Source: Fredinandcohnia onubensis (lineage in GTDB: Bacteria; Bacillota; Bacilli; Bacillales; Bacillaceae_L). Taken from it: 64,000 nt of DNA. The stretch spans positions 78,322 to 142,321 of the forward strand of contig NZ_JAPSKV010000010.1 in the NCBI RefSeq assembly GCF_031181385.1, written 5' to 3'. The notes under the pieces were generated by a model. That model searched no databases, was not told the DNA's origin, and worked only from the letters and a program-made list of their open reading frames with translations. This document shows, one piece after another, positions 57,486-64,000 of this stretch (the first letter of the stretch is position 1; every line of letters starts with the position of its first letter). A program made the translations under genes and the position numbers.

Positions 57486-57749
57486 TTGTTCATACATTTG
57501 GGAGACAATGTAATGGTTCGTTCATCAGATGTGATTACGATATTAGATCGACAGCTTTTAAAATCCTCCTCTATCGTAAATGAATTTCTAGATGTACAAA
57601 AAGACAGAGTGGTAGAATTGTCTAATGGAAATACAAAATCAGTAGTAGTTACTGTTGATAAAGTTTATTATTCACCTTTATCCTCTAGTACATTAAAAAA
57701 ACGTTCGCAACATGTTTCCGATTTTGAAACAATTTTAGATGAAATATAA
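57486..57749 (+). CDS. remB: Extracellular matrix regulator RemB (YaaB)
   Basis: 87 residues from the TTG at 57486, preceded by GAGGTGA, giving MFIHLGDNVMVRSSD as in RemB. A GTG nine bases earlier is possible. The DUF370 core and the ending YYSPLSSSTLKKR are conserved. RemB influences biofilm matrix genes in B. subtilis. It lies 10 bases downstream of recF, between recF and gyrB. Confidence 0.85.
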   Translation: MFIHLGDNVMVRSSDVITILDRQLLKSSSIVNEFLDVQKDRVVELSNGNTKSVVVTVDKVYYSPLSSSTLKKRSQHVSDFETILDEI

Positions 57750-57800
57750 GCATGAAAGCAACTCAAAACTTGTTCTTTTTTTCGTTAATATAAAGTGTAG

Positions 57801-59738
<1,938 letters not shown>

Positions 59739-59747
59739 CGATATTTT

Positions 59748-59859
59748 ACAGGATAGTTTTGAAACCTAGCTATAGGCGTTATCGTCCCGAGTCTTAAGCC
59801 AAATGCTTATGCTTGTTTTCGATAAATGAGTGCCTTGTGCGTTTTCGTTACTATCCTGT
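59748..59859. repeat. 112-base inverted-repeat element between gyrB and gyrA
   Basis: It is bounded by ACAGGATAGT (59748-59757) and its perfect inverse ACTATCCTGT (59850-59859). The interior has no reading frame and shows shorter matching pieces (ATCG/CGAT, GGC/GCC). It fills most of the unusually long 200-base gyrB-gyrA gap. It is probably a small dispersed repeat or a structured leader; there is no T-run, so it is not a terminator. Confidence 0.6.
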
Positions 59860-59938
59860 GTTTTAGTTATATATTTGAATGGGTTAAAATAAGAATCCAA
59901 ATTTATTTTATACCCCTGATAAAGGGAGGTTTCTTTTT

Positions 59939-62455
59939 ATGTCTGAAAATCAAAACTCGCATATTCACGAGATAAATATTAGCCATGAAATGAGAACATC
60001 ATTTCTAGATTATGCGATGAGCGTTATTGTGTCACGTGCCCTACCAGATGTTCGTGATGGTCTAAAGCCAGTTCACCGTAGAATTTTGTATGCTATGAAC
60101 GACTTAGGGATGACATCTGATAAAGCCTATAAGAAGTCTGCTCGTATCGTAGGTGAAGTAATTGGTAAATACCACCCACACGGTGACTCTGCAGTTTACG
60201 ATACGATGGTTCGTATGGCACAAGATTTTAACTACCGCTATATGCTTGTTGATGGCCACGGAAACTTTGGTTCAGTAGATGGTGATGCGGCAGCAGCGAT
60301 GCGTTATACGGAAGCACGTATGTCCAAAATATCAATGGAACTTCTGCGTGATATTAACAAGGATACGATTGATTACCAAGATAACTACGATGGTTCAGAA
60401 AAAGAACCGGCTGTTCTCCCTGCTCGTTTCCCTAATCTTTTAGTAAATGGTGCAGCGGGAATCGCAGTAGGTATGGCAACGAATGTTCCACCGCATCAAT
60501 TAGGTGAGGTTATTGATGGTGTACTAGCAGTCAGTAAGGATCCTGAGATAACCATTGCTGAGTTAATGGATATCATACCTGGACCAGACTTCCCTACAGC
60601 TGGACATATTCTTGGTAGAAGCGGAATTAGGAAAGCTTATGAAACTGGAAAAGGCTCCATTACTTTACGTGCAAAAGTAGAAATTGAAGAGATGAAAAAT
60701 GGCAAGGAAGTTATCCTTGTAACCGAACTTCCTTACCAAGTAAATAAAGCTAAATTAATCGAAAAAATTGCAGAATTAGTTCGTGATAAAAAAATTGACG
60801 GCATAACAGACCTTCGTGATGAATCAGACCGAAATGGTATGAGAATCGTGATGGAAGTAAGAAGAGATGCAAATGCGAATGTTCTTTTAAATAATTTATA
60901 TAAACATACTGCATTGCAAACAACTTTTGGAATCAATATGCTAGCTCTAGTAAATGGGCATCCAAGAGTCCTAAACTTAAAGCAATGCTTACAATATTAC
61001 TTAGATCATCAAGTTGTTGTAATTAAACGCAGAACAGCATTTGAGCTTCGAAAAGCTGAAGCAAGAGCTCATATTTTAGAAGGTTTACGTATTGCGTTGG
61101 ATCATATTGATGAAATTATTACGTTAATTCGTGGCTCACAAAATACGGATATCGCTCGCGAAGGCTTAATGACAAGATTTAACTTATCTGAAAAACAAGC
61201 ACAAGCGATTTTAGATATGCGTTTACAGCGTTTAACAGGTTTAGAACGTGATAAAATTGAAGCGGAATATCAAGAGCTTGTTGCGTTAATTGCAGAATTA
61301 AAGGCAATTTTAGCAGATGAGGAAAAAGTTCTAGAAATTATTCGTGAAGAGCTATTAGAAGTTAAAGAACGTTTTAATGATACAAGACGTACTGAAATTC
61401 TAGCAGGCGGGCTTGAGATGATTGAAGATGAAGATTTAATTCCTAGAGAGAATATCATCATTACTCTCACAAACAAAGGGTATATTAAGCGTCTTCCAGT
61501 TTCAACATACCGTAGCCAAAAACGCGGTGGCCGAGGCATTCAAGGAATGGGAACAAATGAAGATGACTTTGTCGAACATCTTCTATCAACATCAACCCAT
61601 GACACAATCCTGTTCTTCACAAATAAAGGAAAGGTCTATCGTTTAAAAGGCTATGAAATTCCTGAATTCAGTAGGACAGCAAAAGGACTTCCAATTATTA
61701 ACTTACTAGAAATTGATAAAGAAGAATGGATCAATGCTATTATTCCTGTATCTGAACTAGTTGATGATTGGTTCTTGTTCTTTACAACAAGAAAGGGCAT
61801 CTCAAAACGAACTCCTTTATCATCATTTGCGAATATTCGTAAAGGTGGATTAATAGCTGTTGGATTGCATGAAGGTGATGAACTTATTTCTGTTCGACTA
61901 ACCGATGGATCGAAAGATATTATCATTGGAACAAAGGACGGTATGCTTATTCGCTTCCCTGAGTCAGATGTAAGATCTATGGGTCGTACGGCTGCGGGAG
62001 TTAAAGGCATTAACCTTTCTGAAGGTGACGATGTAGTAGGAATGGAAATACTCGAAGACAACCTAGATGTCTTAATTGTTACTGAACATGGTTATGGCAA
62101 GCGTACCCCAGCAGGTGAGTACCGCATCCAAAGCCGTGGTGGTAAGGGACTCAAAACTGTTAATATTACCGAAAAGAACGGTAAAGTAATTGCGGTTAAA
62201 GCTGTAACAGAAGAAAATGACCTTATGCTTATTACAGCTGCGGGTGTCTTAATTAGAATGTCAATTAATGATATTTCACAAATTGGCCGTACAACCCAAG
62301 GCGTTAAACTCATTCGTCTAGACGAAAATGAGCATGTAGCAACTGTTGCGGTTGTTGAAAAGGAAGAAGAAGTGGAACTTGAAAGTGAATCAGTAGAGGC
62401 TGTAGAAGAGACAGTCACTGATGAACAACCAAGTAACGAAGAAGAAACTGAATAA
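59939..62455 (+). CDS. gyrA: DNA gyrase subunit A
   Basis: 838 residues with a strong AAAGGGAGG ribosome site. The catalytic tyrosine is Tyr123 (AAMRYTEAR). The quinolone-resistance region reads [10 protein letters not shown] with Ser84 and Asp88, a susceptible-type pattern. Six C-terminal beta-pinwheel blades carry the GyrA box ([10 protein letters not shown]). An acidic tail of about 35 residues closes the protein. Confidence 0.97.
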   Translation: MSENQNSHIHEINISHEMRTSFLDYAMSVIVSRALPDVRDGLKPVHRRILYAMNDLGMTSDKAYKKSARIVGEVIGKYHPHGDSAVYDTMVRMAQDFNYRYMLVDGHGNFGSVDGDAAAAMRYTEARMSKISMELLRDINKDTIDYQDNYDGSEKEPAVLPARFPNLLVNGAAGIAVGMATNVPPHQLGEVIDGVLAVSKDPEITIAELMDIIPGPDFPTAGHILGRSGIRKAYETGKGSITLRAKVEIEEMKNGKEVILVTELPYQVNKAKLIEKIAELVRDKKIDGITDLRDESDRNGMRIVMEVRRDANANVLLNNLYKHTALQTTFGINMLALVNGHPRVLNLKQCLQYYLDHQVVVIKRRTAFELRKAEARAHILEGLRIALDHIDEIITLIRGSQNTDIAREGLMTRFNLSEKQAQAILDMRLQRLTGLERDKIEAEYQELVALIAELKAILADEEKVLEIIREELLEVKERFNDTRRTEILAGGLEMIEDEDLIPRENIIITLTNKGYIKRLPVSTYRSQKRGGRGIQGMGTNEDDFVEHLLSTSTHDTILFFTNKGKVYRLKGYEIPEFSRTAKGLPIINLLEIDKEEWINAIIPVSELVDDWFLFFTTRKGISKRTPLSSFANIRKGGLIAVGLHEGDELISVRLTDGSKDIIIGTKDGMLIRFPESDVRSMGRTAAGVKGINLSEGDDVVGMEILEDNLDVLIVTEHGYGKRTPAGEYRIQSRGGKGLKTVNITEKNGKVIAVKAVTEENDLMLITAAGVLIRMSINDISQIGRTTQGVKLIRLDENEHVATVAVVEKEEEVELESESVEAVEETVTDEQPSNEEETE

Positions 62456-62463
62456 ACTATATG

Positions 62464-62499
62464 AAAAGAGAAATGCTGCAAGTGCAGTATTTCTCTTTT
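62464..62499 (+). terminator. Terminator of gyrA
   Basis: AAAAGAGAAATGCTGCA and TGCAGTATTTCTCTTTT form a stem of about 17 bp with one mismatch and a two-base loop, followed by T-rich sequence. Confidence 0.85.
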
Positions 62500-62547
62500 T
62501 TTGGTAATATAGTACTAGTATTTAATGAAAGACGAGGGCGAATTAAA

Positions 62548-63615
62548 ATGCGTGTAAGGACAAGCCAGTTACAAGAAGGATGCATCATCTCAAATGACAT
62601 CTTTTCCCTAACGAACACACCAATTATTCCTAAAAACACGGTGTTAACAAATGAACATATACAAGTTCTTCATGCTTTTTTAGTTCAAGAGGTACAAGTT
62701 GAAGCATTTTTAATCAACGGTGAGTCTTTCACTCCTACTGAAATAGTAGAGGAAGTAGAAGTTGTAAAGGTAGAAAACTCGATTGCGGAGGCTTATCTCA
62801 AATCTGTAGGAGAATATAAACAACTGTTCCAAAGCTGGCAAGCAGGGGCTCTCTTAGATATCACTAAAGTACGCCAAATAATACTTCCCCTCCTAAACAG
62901 AATACTAGAACAACCAAAAGAAATATTCTCATTATATAAATATATAAACCGAGATGACTATATGTACCATCATTCTGTCACAGTAGGACTGCTATCAGGA
63001 TACTTAGGAAAAAGGCTGGATTACAACGAGGGCGATTGCAATCATCTAGCCATTGCGGGATTACTTAGTGACTGTGGAATGTCTAAAATAGATCCAAAAA
63101 TTCTAACAAAGGGTACATCACTGACTTATGGAGAATATAACGAGGTAAAAAAACACCCTTTATATAGCTACCGAATCATCGAAAAGATTCCACTTATAAA
63201 AGATAGTGTAAAATTGGCAGTTCTCCAGCATCATGAACGAATTGATGGAACAGGTTACCTACTTGGGGTTACCGGGGAGAGACTGCATCCATTTGGGAAG
63301 ATTGTTGCAGTAGCCGACGTGTACTCGGCAATGACCTCAGAAAGACCTTACAGTAACCGCCAGTCACCCTTCGAAGTCCTTGAAGAGATTAGAAGCGAAT
63401 CGTTCGGAAAACTCGATCTAAAAGTAGTAGAGGCCTTAACAAATAGTGTTGGGATAATATCTATAGGAACAATAGTAAAACTCTCAAATGGGCAATCTGG
63501 AGAAATTGTGTTTATCGATAAATCACAGCCCACTAGGCCACTGCTAAAAATAAATGGAAATGAATTCTTGGATTTAAAGGCTGACCGTGAAGTCTACATA
63601 GAAGAGATTATCTGA
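62548..63615 (+). CDS. HD-GYP-like protein with altered active site
   Basis: 355 residues from the ATG at 62548 (GAGGG nine bases upstream); a longer in-frame start would overlap the gyrA terminator. An N-terminal helical region (about 1-130) precedes an HD-GYP-type domain (about 130-310). HHSVTVG (141-142), KKHPLYSY, HHERIDGTGY (from 228) and VADVYSAMTSERPY are conserved. The HD pair is replaced by Ser174-Asp175 (LLSDCGM) and GYP by GYL (236-238). Canonical members degrade c-di-GMP; here loss of a metal-binding His questions the activity. Comparable Bacillaceae proteins sit between gyrA and the rRNA operon. Confidence 0.75.
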   Translation: MRVRTSQLQEGCIISNDIFSLTNTPIIPKNTVLTNEHIQVLHAFLVQEVQVEAFLINGESFTPTEIVEEVEVVKVENSIAEAYLKSVGEYKQLFQSWQAGALLDITKVRQIILPLLNRILEQPKEIFSLYKYINRDDYMYHHSVTVGLLSGYLGKRLDYNEGDCNHLAIAGLLSDCGMSKIDPKILTKGTSLTYGEYNEVKKHPLYSYRIIEKIPLIKDSVKLAVLQHHERIDGTGYLLGVTGERLHPFGKIVAVADVYSAMTSERPYSNRQSPFEVLEEIRSESFGKLDLKVVEALTNSVGIISIGTIVKLSNGQSGEIVFIDKSQPTRPLLKINGNEFLDLKADREVYIEEII

Positions 63616-63616
63616 T

Positions 63617-63640
63617 AACCTCCGAATTTGGAGGTTTTAT
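63617..63640 (+). terminator. Terminator of the HD-GYP-like gene
   Basis: AACCTCC (63617-63623) pairs with GGAGGTT (63630-63636), followed by TTATTTTT. Confidence 0.8.
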
Positions 63641-63757
63641 TTTTGCTAAAAAAGAAGTAGAAAAACACTTTTTAAATTTAATACTTGATTAAAAGGCCTT
63701 TTACATTTATACTTTTAAAAGTCTTATCCTTTCAACATTATTATTTTAAAAAAGTAA

Positions 63758-63787
63758 TTGACTTTAATAATGATAATGTGATATATT
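63758..63787 (+). promoter_or_regulatory. rRNA operon promoter
   Basis: -35 TTGACT (63758-63763) and -10 TATATT (63782-63787) or ATATAT one base earlier are spaced 18 or 17 bases apart. AT-rich sequence precedes them, as in strong rrn promoters. Only one clear promoter is seen. Confidence 0.75.
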
Positions 63788-63793
63788 AATAAA

Positions 63794-63828
63794 GTCGCTT
63801 CGGGGCGACAGACAAGTTCTTTGAAAAC
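63794..63828 (+). promoter_or_regulatory. rRNA leader hairpin and boxA antitermination site
   Basis: GTCGC (63794-63798) and GCGAC (63805-63809) form a small hairpin. It is followed by TTCTTTGAAAAC (63817-63828), the boxA-like element typical of Bacillus rRNA leaders. Confidence 0.7.
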
Positions 63829-63892
63829 TAAACATAATACAAGCGTCAACGTTTAATTCTAAAGTAACAAAATTATTGAGCAATCAATACTC

Positions 63893-64000
<108 letters not shown>

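Overview
This window comes from the replication-origin region of a low-GC, endospore-forming Firmicute of the family Bacillaceae (Bacillus, Neobacillus or Mesobacillus-like; I cannot name the species). It carries dnaA-dnaN-yaaA-recF-remB-gyrB-gyrA followed by an rRNA operon on one side of oriC, and rpmH-rnpA-spoIIIJ-jag-mnmE-mnmG-rsmG-noc-soj-spo0J and the walRKHIJ-htrC cluster on the other. Sporulation-linked genes (yyaC, spo0J, spoIIIJ) and B. subtilis-like DnaA boxes and parS sites agree with this. Nearly all genes left of dnaA lie on the minus strand and all genes right of it on the plus strand, so both arms are transcribed away from the origin.

Layout. 1-8.6 kb: an accessory catabolic island with a LarA-like (nickel-pincer racemase family) protein, PdxA2, a DUF1537 four-carbon acid-sugar kinase, a PrpR-type regulator, LarE and a GntP permease. 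A repeated palindrome, TGTTGC-N5-GCAWYR, recurs near its three transcription starts, and a cre-like site covers one of them. 9.3-11.7 kb: a LysM-3D cell-wall protein, a rearrangement scar that joins half of a formate/nitrite transporter gene to an antisense serine-hydrolase remnant, and rluF. 12-27 kb: rlmH (yydA), yyzF-like and htrC; then a two-component plus ABC module resembling lnrJKLMN, inserted between htrC and walJ; then walJIHKR and an M23 peptidase. 27-37 kb: purA, dnaB, rplI, gdpP, yybS, thiT under a TPP riboswitch, rpsR-ssb-rpsF and ychF. 37-46 kb: a molybdopterin oxidoreductase, yyzM, a YkvI-like membrane protein, yyaC, a DUF554 protein, spo0J-soj and noc. 46-52.4 kb: rsmG, mnmG, mnmE, jag, spoIIIJ, rnpA and rpmH. 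52.4-63.6 kb: bipartite oriC around dnaA, then dnaN to gyrA and an HD-GYP-like gene. 63.9 kb to the end: the start of 16S rRNA.

How it works together. Replication (dnaA, dnaN, dnaB, gyrAB, ssb), segregation (soj, spo0J, noc, four parS) and cell-wall homeostasis (walRK) genes are packed around the origin. DnaA-box clusters lie not only in oriC but also upstream of rlmH (yydA) and mnmE (trmE), two loci known as DnaA-box clusters in B. subtilis. Several small dispersed repeats sit directly in leaders, and some of them create false N-terminal extensions of open reading frames.

Most original signals: (1) the acid-sugar/nickel-pincer island with a regulator that lacks GAFTGA and Walker B residues and has a matching candidate operator; (2) twin 160-bp repeats just upstream of soj and of noc; (3) terminal-inverted-repeat elements exactly 25 bases upstream of two start codons; (4) the transporter/hydrolase fusion scar.
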